Positions 1 through 12,950 are shown, counted from the first letter of the stretch. The stretch: 64,000 bases of DNA from Didymella arachidicola (GCA_016630955.3 CM049995.1:558001-622000), one strand, 5' to 3'. Notes: generated by a model from the sequence alone, not told the origin. Translations and numbers: made by a program.

Positions 1-472
<472 letters not shown>

Positions 473-1172
473 GTCCTCTCCACCCGTACGTAGCGACGCG
501 ACAATGTCAACGTCTGCTAGCCCAGACATACCACAAATAGTACTTCTCTCCGTGGCCGTGGTCGAGACCGGTCTCGGCCATGGCTTCCCCAAGGAATGCG
601 TGCATCGATGTTTAACGAATTGGTGGTGGAGCGGACACATTTCCCTTTTCACCATTGGAGTTTGTGTGAAATGCAATGCGATGCGATACGGATCTGATTT
701 GCGTCTCACGGATCGTTGGTGGTGTCATACGGAAACAGTCTCTCTGGTTACTTTACGTGTTACTATCCAATTTGAGCCTCACTTGCTATAGAACTGCATA
801 CCCCCGGCCGTGCTGAGCTGTATGGACTGTCTTTTGTGTGCTGACGACATTAGGTTCAACACAAATCAGGATATCCCGGCACTAAATCCAGGGTCTGGGT
901 CTGACCAGGAGAGCCTGGTATAATCAGCCAGATAACGTAATGACTTCAGCGGCGAGGGCTCGACTGAGCAGCGAGCAGAGATATCGATCTAACGGATGCA
1001 GTAGTGCTCATGACTCTAAGTCTCTTCATTGCTATATGCTCTGCATGCTTATATGATTCTAGAACGCCGCAAACCCAGCATTGCCGTACAAGCAACACTA
1101 TGCCATGCGGTCACAGACCGCAGGCTCATCATGTGCAACAGCCAACCGCTCACCTAACTCCAGCTCCACCGC
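473..1172. other. Intergenic, convergent 3' ends of ARF1 and MOB2
   Basis: About 700 bp between two converging genes. Open frames here have no start context, domain or coding-like composition. It should hold both 3' UTRs and terminators. No RNA gene was recognised. Confidence 0.6.
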
Positions 1173-2485
1173 TCAAGCAGCAACAGGTGCCTCCGCCTTG
1201 GTGGGCGCAGGAAGCAACCCCTTCTCGGTCCACAGCTCGATCAGGGGCTGCATGGGCTCGATCTCCTTGTCGCCAATCAGGCCGTACAAGCGGCCGACGT
1301 TAATAAAATGGATAAAGCATGTGTTCAGCTCCTTGTAAGCGTTAACGTTCCAGAACGGCTCCAGCCAGTGTCCGTGGTAGATGTGCGCGTAGCATCGCAT
1401 CATCTGCCGGTAAATGCTCTTGATGTCCCCCTCAAAGGTCTCAGGGAAACCGGAGGATTTGCCAAGCCACTCGCGCCCGGAGAGCTGCGAGAGTGGGGCG
1501 TTGAGGCTGGATGGGGGGAGGGCTTGGGGTGTTGAGTTTCCTGGGGTCGCGGAGCCGGAGGCGTAGGTTGAGGGGTTCAGGTTCATGGGCGAGGTGTCTG
1601 TGGGGAAGATGGAGGGGTCGTTGATCTTGCCGACGATCCATTTTTGTACCAGGTTAATGTATTGGATGGCGGGGATCTTGATAGGTTTCTTGTTGTTGTC
1701 GAGCCAGGTGTATGTGTGGCTGCACGTGTCAGAACTGGTAGACGACATTCATGTTTGTTCAACCTACCCGCTGGCCGACATGGTTGGACAGACATCTGGG
1801 TTACAGATTGGCTTGCCTGTTCTATCGTCGATTACCTTGATGACTTCAATCATTTGTTCAAGCAGTCGGTATTGTTCGACGACTGGTCACGAGATCAGCT
1901 GAGTGCACTGAGATAAAAGCATTACACGAACCTTGATGTGCGAGCCATTCACCCTCCTCGACGAGCTTCGGCTTCGCAGCCAGAGTCATGAAGTTACCCT
2001 TGACAATCAAGTTGGAGTACTCTTCGCGAAAGAAGAAAGGCGGTCTGCGGTTGCCAGATTGAGCGGGACTCTCCGCACCGGCGTCAAACGACATGGAGGC
2101 CGACATTGCTGGTGAGTGCGGCATAGGAGGCTGAGGTGCCTGCTGAGATGTAGGGGACTGGGAATATTGTCCAGTCGGCGGAGGTGTGCCGCTTTTGCCT
2201 GGTTGCTGTTGTTGATTGCTCTTATTGGATCGACCAGCTAACCCTTGGCGTCTGGTGGATGTACGTTAGAGAGGAACCAAACGATTCCGAGACCGGACGT
2301 ATTCGATTTGAGGAAGCAAACGATATCAAGAGATGGAAACGTGGGAATAACGGTGAGGGTGAAACACAGGCAACCAAATGCCGGTATCAGATACGCATAC
2401 GAGCCGCAACTATCGGAGGGGGACCAGGAGCATTTGGGGAAGGGAGCAGCGCCAAGACTTACACGCTGGAGAAGAAGGACGCCAT
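1173..2485 (-). CDS. MOB2: Mob2-type NDR/LATS kinase co-activator (Mob1/phocein family)
   Basis: Four exons on the minus strand: 2485-2463, 2251-1932, 1882-1768 and 1719-1173, giving 334 residues with all phases consistent. The 23-nt first exon (starting MASFFSSV) was chosen because its GTAAGT donor joins in frame to a CCACCAG acceptor preceded by a CTAAC branch site. A low-complexity Gln/Pro/Ser N-terminus of about 70 residues precedes the Mob domain, which contains EGEWLAHQ, VIDDRTGKPICNP, the CPTMSAS zinc-ligand segment and YHGHWLEPFWNVNAYKELN. The C-terminus carries a low-complexity Pro/Ser insert (around TPQALPPSS). Mob2 binds and activates Cbk1/COT1-like NDR kinases that control polar growth and septation. 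The sequence is closer to Mob2 than Mob1 by its N-terminus and NLVQKWIVGKI segment. It is divergent from LEO1. Confidence 0.9.
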
Positions 2486-2870
2486 ATTCAGCTGTGGAGG
2501 GATATACTGTGGGCCTGAGGTCGTGCGAGGCTATTTGCAACGGGCTGACCGGCAAATAAGTGCGTTATGCAGAAGATCGAGGGGCGTTGAGTTTGGTGCT
2601 ACACGTATCGTTGTCTCGAGCGGCCAGCTTTTTGGGCCCGCATTCGAGAAGGGGCCAACACGCTAGCGGGCACTTTGGGTAAGCGCGACTCTCCAGAGCT
2701 CATTGTCGACAACTTTGTCTATTCCCTACCATCACCTCGACGACGCGTTTTGCAACCCTTGACTGAGCCTGCATTTCGCGTGCGGCACCATTGCGATCGC
2801 GGAAACAGACCGACTCCATCTCACCGAAATCGACCCGAATTGCGCACAAAGCGCTTCATCGACTGCAGCG
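2486..2870. promoter_or_regulatory. Divergent promoter region, MOB2 / LEO1
   Basis: 385 bp between the two divergently oriented start codons must contain both 5' UTRs and promoters. No specific factor site was identified. The first MOB2 intron (2252-2462) lies just inside the gene. Confidence 0.5.
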
Positions 2871-4286
2871 ATGTCTGACGCGGGTAGTGATCTTGGGAAA
2901 GGTCTCTCAGATGATGAAGTTGGCGGTGCGACCGCGCCAGTAGAAAGCGAAAATGGGGGGACGCCGCGCGATACAGTAGAAGAGAATGGACTTGACGACG
3001 AGGACGACCTGTTCGGCGACGGCGGAGATGCTGAGGAGCCAGCACTGTAAGTGCGAGTGATTGCAGGAAGTCTTGCCTCGGTCTAACAAACCCAAAGCGA
3101 ACAGCGACAGCTCGATGATGAAGAACTTGACTCTGGCGACGATGAGGGACGCGCCGACCGGGCTCCGGCAGCTGTCGAGTACGAGCAGGAGCAGCAAACG
3201 CTATCTTTCATGGAGACAGACATTGCACGACATGCCATTCCAGAACCCAGTGATGGCGAATTGTATCTGCTGAAGGTCCCGCGATTCCTAGCGTTCGAGC
3301 CAACCGCTTTCAACCACAAGACGTTCCAGGCGCCGACGACAGATCACCACTCCAAATTCGCTGCATCTGAGCACTTCTCCGCGTACGATACGGCTATGTC
3401 TACTATTCGATGGCGACGATCTCCCTCGAATCACGCTGAGCTGCAATCCAATGCGCGCGTCTTGAGGTGGTCCGACGGCTCGTTCACGTTGCAGTTTGCC
3501 AATGACCCTACCACACAATTCGACATCGATGCGAATACACTTGCGCCGCCGCAGGTCAACCCTAGAATACCCACACCTACGTCGTCGAAGAGAAGCGCCA
3601 AGGGCGATAAGGAGAGCTACACGTATCTGGTTGCCCCCTACGAGGAGGCTCAGATTATGCGCGTGACCAACAAGTTCACGACTGCCCTTAATGTTGTACC
3701 TGCGGTGAATATGAAAGATGCAGCGCTTGAGAAATTGCAGAACGACTTGGCAGCTGCAGCCACTCGTGGTCGTGACGACGCTGATCAAGCCATTTCCTTT
3801 GTGAACGTTGACGAAGATCCGGACTTGATCAGACAGCGAGAGGAGGCCACGTTCAAGGAGAGGCAACGACAGCAAAGGGCAAGGGAGAAGCATGCAGAGC
3901 GACAGGCTGAGCGCGCGAACCGTGGCGCTGGAGGCCGTGTACGCACAGCAGGCCTTAGCATTGGTGAGCTGGAAGACGACGACGGCGTGCCACGCGCAAG
4001 GAAAACCAAGCCCAAATCTGGTCTACGACGAGATTGGAGCGACGACGAGGACTACGGTCGCGGTGGTCCTAGAAATCGCGAGGATGATTACGACGAGGAA
4101 GACGACTTCATTGCTGGCAGTGACGAGGAACCAGAGATTGTCTCGGATGACGATGATCCAGACGAGGGCATCGCACCGAGCCCGAAGAGGAAGAGCGGCG
4201 GCAACGACGACGATGACGAGGAAGTGGTTCCCAGCAACCGCACAAAACGCAGACGGGTCGTCGACGATGATGAGGATGACGAGTAG
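2871..4286 (+). CDS. LEO1: RNA polymerase II-associated Paf1 complex subunit Leo1
   Basis: Two exons, 2871-3046 and 3098-4286, encode 454 residues. The intron has a GTAAGT donor, a CTAAC branch site and a CAAAG acceptor. The order is: an acidic N-terminus (DDEDDLFGDGGD), the Leo1 core beginning LYLLKVPRFLAFEP, a charged helical stretch (RQRAREKHAERQAERANRG), and a highly acidic, low-complexity tail ending in a basic KRRRVV patch plus acidic residues. This matches the Leo1 family in length and architecture. Leo1 is part of the Paf1 elongation complex, which promotes H2B ubiquitination and H3K4/K36 methylation during transcription. Start: the ATG at 2871 is the first in frame and precedes the conserved acidic leader. 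Confidence 0.92.
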
Positions 4287-4533
4287 ACACCGCCGTGTGG
4301 ATCGTCCTGTCGAAATAAAATGTATCATCTGTACCGTGTTTGAATATCAGCATAGCCAGGCGTTGTGGCATTCGACTTCAGGATAAAGTTCGTACTTCCA
4401 AGCATGCCTTGACGACGATTAGTCTGGAGCGGCAATCGTGATGTGCCAGTTCGTCGACAATTTTCGAGATCCAAGGGCTCGCTATCGATGCTTCAAAGGC
4501 GCAACTGTTATGCCTCAGACATCCAGCGCCAAC

Positions 4534-4870
4534 ATGACTTCCCTACCACAACTTGAGCGCACTTTCACCACACTATTTCAATCCTATAGGTAGGAACGCT
4601 GCCTGGAACACCAGGAGGCCACATCACATCCAACAACCAGCACTCAGCCAACCGCAACAAGCACGTCTACGCAAATTCTCGATATCACCTAGCATGTCCG
4701 GCACTACTACACCTACCAGGCCTCGCTACATCGATGCTACCTTCGGGGAGCGCATCAAGCAAGCGGTAGACCTCCAAGCAAAGAATCTGGCTAAGAAGGA
4801 GAATTCGAACAAGGAGACTGACATGGAGAAGAACAAGCGCGGCGTACAAGTTCGCCCTAGTGGAGGCTAA
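4534..4870 (+). CDS. Small hypothetical protein (77 aa if spliced; 58 aa minimum)
   Basis: The C-terminal 58 codons (ATG 4694 to stop 4870) look coding: a helical Lys/Glu-rich stretch with RYIDATFGERIKQAVDLQAK and a VQVRPSGG end. An upstream ATG at 4534 can be joined in frame by an intron from 4590 (GTAGGA) to 4692 (CCTAG), giving 77 residues. The unspliced upstream frame has no ATG, although it contains an RKFSIS stretch resembling a mitochondrial cleavage site. No family was recognised. The start is unresolved, and transcript data would decide it. Confidence 0.4.
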
Positions 4871-5215
4871 GGAGACGTACTGAAAGTGTGACTGATCTTC
4901 AAGCATAGCATGATAAACGCACCACCGTGTGTCTGAGCAAACACATTAAAAAAGAAGAAGGAAATCTCTCCCATATCGACCTTCACTGATCGAGAAGGAT
5001 GTTTTCACTGAGATGTTAACCTCCAAGCTGTCGATGTAGCCTTTCACTATGTACTTGACGCAAACTGGAACCCGTGCACCACATAGCCTCCTTACATATA
5101 TTTTGGTCACTGACCGTCCATGCTGCAACGTCTATCCCCTCATTGCACTGCGCTCAACCACTCCCCACCGACACCATGCCATTTCGCCCCGCATCCTGCA
5201 AAGCCCTACAGACCC

Positions 5216-5572
5216 ATGTCTGGCCTGGCCAACTTCCACGTCCAGACGGCTGAACGCCTCCGCACGCACGTTCTGCACATGGCGCGTGAGCAGTCCGCCC
5301 GACCGTCGTGGCATCGCCCCTATGCAAATGGCAATTTCTACATCCAGCACTTCAAGCAGGCTGGAGGGTCTGCATACATTGCAAGGGCGGTTGCGTATCC
5401 GCCTGCATCAGACGGTACGTATGACAATTACTGCATTGTACTTGCAACCGGTAAGAGTGAGTAGGGCGTACTTGAGGCGTTAGAGAGCTTGGAGGAACTG
5501 TTCGAGAGGAGCGAGAGGGAGTATGAGAAGGAGCTCAGCAAGTTGCTGAGGAGAGCGAAGGTTCGAACGTAG
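5216..5572 (+). CDS. Small hypothetical protein, 95 aa, one intron
   Basis: Exons 5216-5414 and 5484-5572 join in frame (GTACGT donor, GCGTTAG acceptor) to give 95 residues. The first exon contains FHVQTAERLRTHVLHMAREQ and NGNFYIQHFKQAGG. The second encodes a charged amphipathic helix (LEELFERSEREYEKELSKLL). The splice is supported only by the frame and the sudden coding character of the second exon. An in-frame ATG at 5120 would add 32 mostly Pro/His residues. No family was recognised. It sits just upstream of two other small unknown genes on the same strand. Confidence 0.4.
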
Positions 5573-5700
5573 GTGCTGGCGCATGAGAGGCTAGATTGTG
5601 GAGTCATGAAGCGTGATGCTTGTCTGAGCCTGCATAGCAAACAGCGACTTATAATATAGGATGCGTCAGGACGAGTCCTATTGAAATCATCTGGACCAAT

Positions 5701-6122
5701 ATGGATCTCCAAGACATCAACAGAGTGAAGGGTCTCAAGGACCTTGTTTTTGGTTAGTCAGTATAGTATGAGTGGCAACATTTCAATAACAGAATAAAGC
5801 ACAGCTCTGTAACATCTACGGTCCCAGTTCCGCTCGACTTGTATATGCACACACTCAAGGTGCTCCTGCCAGCATCATTTTCCTCCAGCGTTTCGACGTG
5901 TTCTTTTTGCGCAAGGGCCCTAACACCAAGATAGCGCGAGCTATCGGGTACAAGACGATCGTTCCTCACGCTTGGCAGTTTTTGTGTGAAGCTCAAAGTG
6001 ACGGCAGCTTTCTGGACGCACTGAAAGGGCTTTGGGACAAAGTGCTAGGGGAAATCCCTTTGCTTCCGTATACCATGGAGGTTGGGGAGTGGACAGGAGG
6101 TAAGTGGCAGGTGCCACTGTAG
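5701..6122 (+). CDS. Hypothetical protein, paralogue A of a tandem pair (5' end uncertain)
   Basis: Exons 5701-5752 and 5800-6122 encode 124 residues. The intron (GTTAGT...TAAAG) is phase 1 and falls just before an Ala codon. The protein shows DINRVKGLKDLVFA, then FDVFFLRKG, WQFLCEAQSDGSFLDALKGL and a C-terminal WTGGKWQVPL. The frame stays open upstream of the ATG, so a further 5' exon is possible. The following gene at 6622-7210 shares the intron position and phase and a similar block order (FDVF; a Trp, Cys/Leu and Asp followed by F-x-ALK-x-L), which suggests tandem duplication. No known domain was recognised; function unknown. Confidence 0.4.
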
Positions 6123-6621
6123 AGTACCCAAACATTGGCCTATTCATACAGAATCGTGTAGCCAGAAGGACCGTGAAATGGAAAGGCCATGAGATCAAAG
6201 CAAATAGAACTAGTCAACAGTGCGTCAAAGTATGAAAGACACAGTGTAAATTGACAGCCCCTAGCTCTACTGAAGAATACCTTCAAATACTGCATGGCCT
6301 GATGAGCAGAGGTGTTTTGCCTTGCCGGAGGCATTCACTTTATCTATCGAGAAATGTGGCCCTTGTTCCTCGGCAAGAGCCATTGTTCAGGCAAGACAAG
6401 CGATAAGTGAGCCATTTCAATGATTACATATCGCTTAGTATACTGCAGTTCTGAGAATGACCTGCTCGCATTGATGCAGGATGTTCTCGAGGCTGAGAGG
6501 AAGCGCTCCCATGCCCACTGATGCAAATGAACCAGAAAACCTTCGCTGAGAGCGCAAATGGGCGAGAGAAGCAACGAGATGCATCGGACATAGACGTGGA
6601 AAGTGAGCGTAGCTGTAGCAA
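6123..6621. other. Intergenic between paralogues A and B
   Basis: About 500 bp. Nothing recognisable was found beyond the expected UTRs. Short open frames here do not resemble proteins. Confidence 0.5.
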
Positions 6622-7210
6622 ATGGGCGATTTGACTTACCTGGGGTGTCGTGGGAGGAAATCGTTTGCGAAAGACAAACGCGGTTTTAGATGTAGCAACA
6701 TTAAGATAGCAACCGTAAGGCAGAACCATCTCAAGGCATTCATCTATCCTTTACTTATGGAGAGAATCAATCCTGAGGAGCTGGACTTAGCAATATCTCT
6801 GAGAAACATGTTACTTGGCAAGTCGACTTTTCTGCTTATAGTTCGCATAACCTGACGGCGTGATAGCTGATCTGCAATTGAACTACAATGCAACAAGCAG
6901 CGACGATGGGTGGAAAACGTTTGACGTGTTTGTCCACTCTGTTTCGGAAGAGTACATCGGCCGTGCTACTGCGGAAGGTATACGCGAAGGCTGTCCCGAT
7001 CACTGTGAAGGGTGGACTTGTCTTGCGAAGAGTGACAGTTGGACAAGTCCGTTCTTAGCACTGAAAGATCTTTTGTATCAGCTCCAGAAGCTGAAAGCCA
7101 GGAATACGACTCAGCACTTCCCAGACTCTGGACAAAACACCATAGCTGATGAGCTCGTAGATGGCTCTGGAATTGTCAGTGGCGACGTTGGAGCTTCAGG
7201 CACTTCCTAA
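6622..7210 (+). CDS. Hypothetical protein, paralogue B of a tandem pair, with a GC-AG intron
   Basis: Exons 6622-6817 and 6867-7210 encode 179 residues. The intron starts with G|GCAAGT, the standard context for GC-AG introns, has a CTGAC branch-like site and ends GATAG. The splice is phase 1 before an Ala codon, as in the preceding gene. Blocks shared with that gene are a short helical segment before the splice (NPEELDLAISLRNMLLA), FDVF, and WTCLAKSD followed by FLALKDLLYQL. The C-terminal 40 residues are low-complexity Gly/Ser/Asp. No domain was recognised. The intron may instead be an annotation convenience if the two frames are unrelated, so confidence is moderate. Confidence 0.4.
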
Positions 7211-8525
7211 TACAATGCTGATCAAAGATAGCACATATCGCGTTCCGTGGCTGTAAAATCTTGATGCTGCGTGTGCAATGAGGTTCATGTCTTTCGAGAG
7301 GGTCGATCAGGAGCAAAGCAGAAAGGTGCCCGCGGGCGATAGAGTGATGTCACGTGCTCGCTTACGCCCCAAGGTCCTCTCCCCGCCTACCGCTCACCTG
7401 CGTCTCACCTGTGACACGTAGTTGATGATCATCGAGATTCTGTGTCAGCTTGACTTCTTGCGAAAGCGAGCTGAAATATTAGATATGGAACAGAAATGCT
7501 GCATGTGAAGCGGAGAGACGCGTTCCGTACTGCGTGGATGCGCATACTTATTCGACAGAGCATGATCTCGTCGTCTCGCTCACCCAACAAGTGCACAGCA
7601 GCACAGCACACTATCTTTTCGCAAACCGCCGAGTGGTAATGTTTCAGCGTCATCGGCAGTCCAATCAGTATGCTGTCAGCTTGCGAATCTGCAAGCCACA
7701 GGGCAATTCCCTAGCCCGTCAGCATGGGCGGCCTCGGGAGCTTTACGGAACAAAGGGCTGTACAACACCCCTTACTTCGACGACAGCCTTCCGCAGAAGC
7801 ACAGATACTCAATCGTCCTCCAATACATGAATTCCAGGCTACATGCGATAGTCCAGCCCTGTATGAAGGATGTCGGCATCGACGAAATTCGACCTGGCGG
7901 TGACCTTCATATAAGCTTCATCACAATGGTAGATGGGTTCTCGCAGTGGGTCCCAATCTGTACAATACCTCATGCTAGCGCATTCCAGGAACCCCATCAA
8001 TCGATTAGCTCTCAGACCCCACGTAAGAGTGATCACTGCAGCTTCCGGCTCAGCTGACACACGTGCAACATCACGGAATCTGGACAATGCTGCTGAGGGC
8101 ACCATGGAGGATCATCCAACAGGACTGTAGACACCAACGCAGACCAAAAAGTAGAGACATCATGAAAGACTATCAACAAACCGTTTGCTTGAGCATCAAG
8201 CTGCTGCCAACCATAATGGCAACGCTTGATCATTGCTTGATCGCCCCTATATGCAAGCTGCGACACACGATACCCTACATCGACGGCCTTGACGAATGAT
8301 GTGAGAGAAGGGCCTCATGCGTGGCTGAGCACAGACAAGCTACATTCATGTTAGCCTTACTGCACGAGGCGAGACTGATATGGACCACTGGATCCCCAAT
8401 ATCGTGTCCGCCTCTCGGCTGGGTTCTTTCAGCTCCCGTTCGAGACCGCGCGGTCAGACGTGAACAAAAACCTGCCGCCTCAGTGATTCCACCTGTTCGA
8501 AACTTTCGGTTCTGCACTCATCGAC
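7211..8525. other. Intergenic, 1.3 kb
   Basis: No gene was recognised. Open frames are short and have no coding-like pattern on either strand. The last few hundred bases should contain the promoter and 5' UTR of the kelch gene. Confidence 0.5.
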
Positions 8526-10689
8526 ATGGCCCTCCGCTACCTGATCTCCAGTGCGATACTTGCCGTGGCCGTCGCACAAACAAATGTGGGAGACCCCATC
8601 AATGACTTCTGTCGGCGGCATCTACACCAGACATGCATCGTCGACAACAAACTGTACATAGACGGCGGGAAGATCTATTATGGAGGATCTGTGGACAACG
8701 GGAGTGTCCCTGAGCAGAGTAAGTCCGCGGCGTGGTCGCACAAGAATGGATGTGGCTAATGGTGTAGACACCCGGCTCATGTGGGAAAATGTCTTGGATA
8801 CCAAAAACGATTACAAGTTTCCACCGCAAAACACCAACTTGACGAAGGTATGGCACCTACTGGGCTTTTAGTGTCCCGTATGAAAGCTCGTTGAGACTAA
8901 CAATCTGAAGGATCCAGACGTGCCTTCCGTAAGCGGCGGAGTGCTATGGCCTGACTCCACTAATAAGTTGTTCTATTTGTTTGGCGGAGAGTACGATAAT
9001 ACCAACGATGTGCAATCGTTTACCACACTTTGGCTGTACGACATCATCTACAACACCTGGAATCGGTCCAGCGCCTCCGACGGCTCCTTGACAGGCATCA
9101 ATTGGCCCACGCTCGGCGCTGGTACCTTTACAGGTGTAGGAGTTGCGTACTACTATGGTGGATATTTGACCAATCTGTCGATGCCAAAGTGGACTGGCGA
9201 TCGTCTGATGTTGAACTCTTTGATCTCGTTCAATATGAACAGACGGAGCTGGCAGAACAACACTTATGATCAAGCACCACGTGCTGAAGGATCAATGCAC
9301 TTCATCCCAGCTTCAGATGCAGGTATGCTTGTGTATTTCGGAGGTGTCGAACTGGACAATGGTACGACTAGCTATGTGAGTCTCACATGAATTTCGAAAA
9401 CGATCACTGCTAACACATCACAGGCAAACATGAGCGTAAGCTGAGCGAGGGCAGTTGCGTCCGCGCTTCCACTGACTATATTCCTAGAACATACAGCTTT
9501 TCGACATAGCCAACAACCGGTGGTTCACTCAAACTGCAACGGGCGACGTTCCATCGCCAAGACGAGGCGCCTGCGCCAACGTGATCTGGGCAAAAGATAA
9601 ATCCTCGTACAACTTGTAAGGCTGATAGTCGAGATGACATGAAGGTACTGACTGCTTGCAGTTATGTTTACGGCGGTATCACCGACAACGAGCAAGCAGT
9701 GGACGAATTATACGTACTCACCTTGCCCTCGTTTCAGTGGACTTTGGTATATCCAGCGACGGTTCCAAACTACCTTGGAGGCAAGGCATGGATGTCTTGC
9801 GACGTCATTCGAGATTCGCAGATGCTTTTCATCGGAGGACAAATTCCGAATGCTACGCTGACAGAATGCGACGTCCCGAAAATCGGAGGACAGCACGGTC
9901 TTTTACTTGGACAAGAGGCCGTGGGAGAAGGTGTATGGTGGCATGCAATCCAGGACAATACGACAGGTTACAGAGTGCCTGACAAAATCGTCTCCCTTGT
10001 GGGTGGCAAGTAAGTGCTTCGCGTGCTATCACGGTTGTGCATGAACCCTGAACTAACGCAAAGATAGCGTTGACGGACACGCTACAGCGACAGCACCAGC
10101 AGGAGGCTTCGCAGCACGCGATCTATCGGTATACTTTGGTACCACGGCGTCTGCAGCACCGCGAACCGCTTCAAGGGCCATTCCAGCGACTGCCACAGCA
10201 ACTCCAGGGAGCGGATCGAAGTCTGGATCGCACACCGGGGCCATAGCCGGCGGAGTCGTGGGAGGAGTGATTGGCTTGGCTGCCATAATAGGCATAATCT
10301 TCCTCATCCTGCGAAGGAGACGCAGGAGCAAGCAAACAGGAGTCGAGCCCAGTCGAGCCGAGTTGGCACACAACCCTGCAATGGGCCCGAATGGACCCAA
10401 GACAGGCGGCGACTATTCTGTGCGGGGCAGCTCGATGCACTCCCCGATGGTAGAAGCACCAGCGTATTCACCGCAGGGCTGGAACAGCGAGCACCACTAC
10501 CAAGGCCTATCGCCACAGCAAGGCGGCTACAGTCCGTCACAGCCTTACTATCCCCCGCCGGCTGATCCTTCGCTGTCTCCTGCAAAACACCAGCAGGACG
10601 TTACCCACGAATTGCCGAGTACTGCAACGCCAGCAATTTCCGAACTACCGCATGTTCACAGTCCGGCGCCGAAACGGGCAGGCTTGTAG
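8526..10689 (+). CDS. Secreted kelch-repeat protein with one transmembrane segment
   Basis: Seven exons: 8526-8718, 8768-8847, 8911-9375, 9424-9435, 9488-9615, 9662-10009 and 10068-10689, encoding 615 residues. A signal peptide (RYLISSAILAVAVAQ) leads a kelch beta-propeller of about 430 residues with repeated hydrophobic-Gly-Gly motifs (LFYLFGGEYD, AYYYGGYL, LVYFGGVELD, FYVYGGITDN, MLFIGGQI). After a Ser/Thr/Ala-rich stalk comes a single hydrophobic helix (GLAAIIGIIFLIL) ending in RRRRR, then a Pro/Gln/Tyr-rich cytoplasmic tail. Exon 4 is only 12 nt (ANMS) and is supported because it restores a segment usual in this fungal family. The likely role is cell-surface sensing or adhesion; the ligand is unknown. 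Confidence 0.85.
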
Positions 10690-12950
10690 ATTGACACCAG
10701 GCAAGGATGATTCGAGGAGGCGTTATTATTTATATGTTGCCAAGAACCAGATGTGTACCAGTGCCGTATGTTGAAACTGCAAAAAGTGACTAATCAAGAA
10801 TTGCAGCGTATTGAGAGATTCACATCTTCAACACCGTAATCTGACCAAATCCAAAATTGACCTACAATCATGTTTACTTAGCGTAGCGGACCTCCCAAGG
10901 TTGTACAGATCGCAAAGGGAGCTGCTCGCTACAAAATCCCATAACATGAGCGCGCACGCATGTCCACCCCCAAACTGCGCAACCATCCTGATTTCCTTAC
11001 CTAGTGACCGAGCCGGCCGTACAACAAAGCCCATCGCCAGCCCACCACGGCGAAGCCGCGCAGCACTACAAGGGGGGCCCGGAATAAGTGAGAATACGAT
11101 TGATCCCACAACGACCAATCATCGCACTTGAATATAGGAGCCGGCCGATCAGAAACCCCGACAAACGTCTGTGGGGTTGCTCGTATTCTCACTCATTCAT
11201 CCCTCTTGTACTGAACTGCCGGCCCCTTCACACCTCCTGCCTGATCTGAAACCTATCCGCTTCGGACCCATTTCTGGCACTAGACTCCCCCGCGACACTC
11301 GATGCGGCGCGGACCTTTCTCCACAGCACCAGCGAGATTCTGCCCACGCTTGGCTAGCAGTAGCGCTTCATCAAGCCCACAAATCTCAGATTGGGCTGGG
11401 TCTGCGACTGTTCAGGTGATCAGGGGCCGTTGCGGACTGGGCACGAGCAATACAGTGCGGGACGCTCCGCGGATGTTCATTGTGGCATCTGGCGAAAGTA
11501 GTGTAAGTGGAGAACGGCGGCAAGGGGTAAGGACCGAAAACAAAGACCATATGTATCCTTGGATCTGTATCCGCGGATGTGACCAATCAAATCTCATCTA
11601 TGCTAATGCTCTGTGCTGTCTGCCCAATATGGGGCTATAACGATTACTCTGCGGAGCTGACGAGGAATACCCGCTCCGAGGCCCATCTACACTACTTTCG
11701 CCGGGTACCACGGTTCTTAGCAAGTGCACTGTCTTGGCAGAGCAATCCAGGAAGTAAAGCCGTACTCGGTTCCTACTCGGCGAGCGCGGCCAAAAGCTCG
11801 AGAACGCAAAAGGAAGGAATTGCACCCTGCCGCATTTCGTTGCGTTGCGCTGCGTTGCGTTGCGTTGCGACAAGGCGCTGCGTACCTGCATTAGCCAGCA
11901 TTTTCGCACTTCATTGCACTACGGCGCGTACGCTAAGATAAGCCCAGCGGCCAGCTTGCTCGTATCGGTCTCGAGGCGCGATACGCGAGTGACTCCTAGC
12001 CTTGTGCGGGCAAGCCGTGTCTAAAGGAGAGACTCTGTGTAAGCCCGCTGGGTCCTCTGTGCGATTCAACGCTTCCATGGCCGGGCTCCGATCGGCATCG
12101 TTGGGAGATTTTGAGATTTTGAGATGCGCTCCATTGGGAAGTAGGCTGGGGCGAGCTGATCGCTGCAGGGCCCAGGGGCACGTTACATGCAGGCCGTGTT
12201 AGCGGACCGGTGGAAAAAGGACCGTGTGGCAGCCAGCCACAGACGTTGTTGATCAAGTCTGTCTTCAGTGCAAAAGCAATGGCCGAGCTAGATGAATAGA
12301 CGGAAACAATCCGTCCGAGATGTCGACATTGTTGTGAAAGGGGCTGGATGGTCGCACAGTATGCGTAATCCTGACTGGATTGAAACACGACGATTGGAGT
12401 AGGGACGACAAGGTTGGAAAACCAGGCAATGATTGCCACTTTGTATTTGTGCGTACGCGTCGGCCCTTCACATCGGGATGAGAAATGCGTAATGCTGCTC
12501 CTACACACACCGATCCTCCCTTAGCCAGTTTAGCTGGCCATGCCATTAAGAAACGAAGGGCAAGAGGCCCATGCCCTGCTCCAGAGACCATTATGAAAGA
12601 ATATGAGACAGATCCAGCCCATAACAATGTATTTTGAGAAATTCGTGATTCGGCCAAGGCCATGCGTCATTCCACACTGCAACTCCTGTGATGCAACCCC
12701 TACGCCGTGTGTCAAGAGGAAATTGATACAACGGCCAGATTAGAATTAGTGGTGGTGGTCAGAGCCAGTCACCGTCGGAGTGAGGCTGACCAAGTGGTAT
12801 TGAACAGAAACAATATGAGAAAAAAGATAATACAGCGCGAAGACTTACTCTCTGCAAATTGAGCAGCGTCATCCGTAGAACACAGGGAATGGGTATTGCA
12901 AGCTTTGAAACAAAGTTATCCAAAAGCGAAAATTGCGCAACATCATCAAG
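10690..12950. other. Intergenic, 2.3 kb, with a short pentanucleotide repeat
   Basis: No credible gene on either strand. A TTGCG/TTGCT pentanucleotide tract occupies roughly 11838-11869. The right end (about 12720-12950) should be the 3' UTR of the homeobox gene. The left end is the 3' UTR of the kelch gene. Confidence 0.55.

Noticed and set aside
4553..4693. A mitochondrial presequence (RKFSIS) upstream of the small protein
   Set aside because: That part of the frame has no ATG; the motif is only weak evidence.
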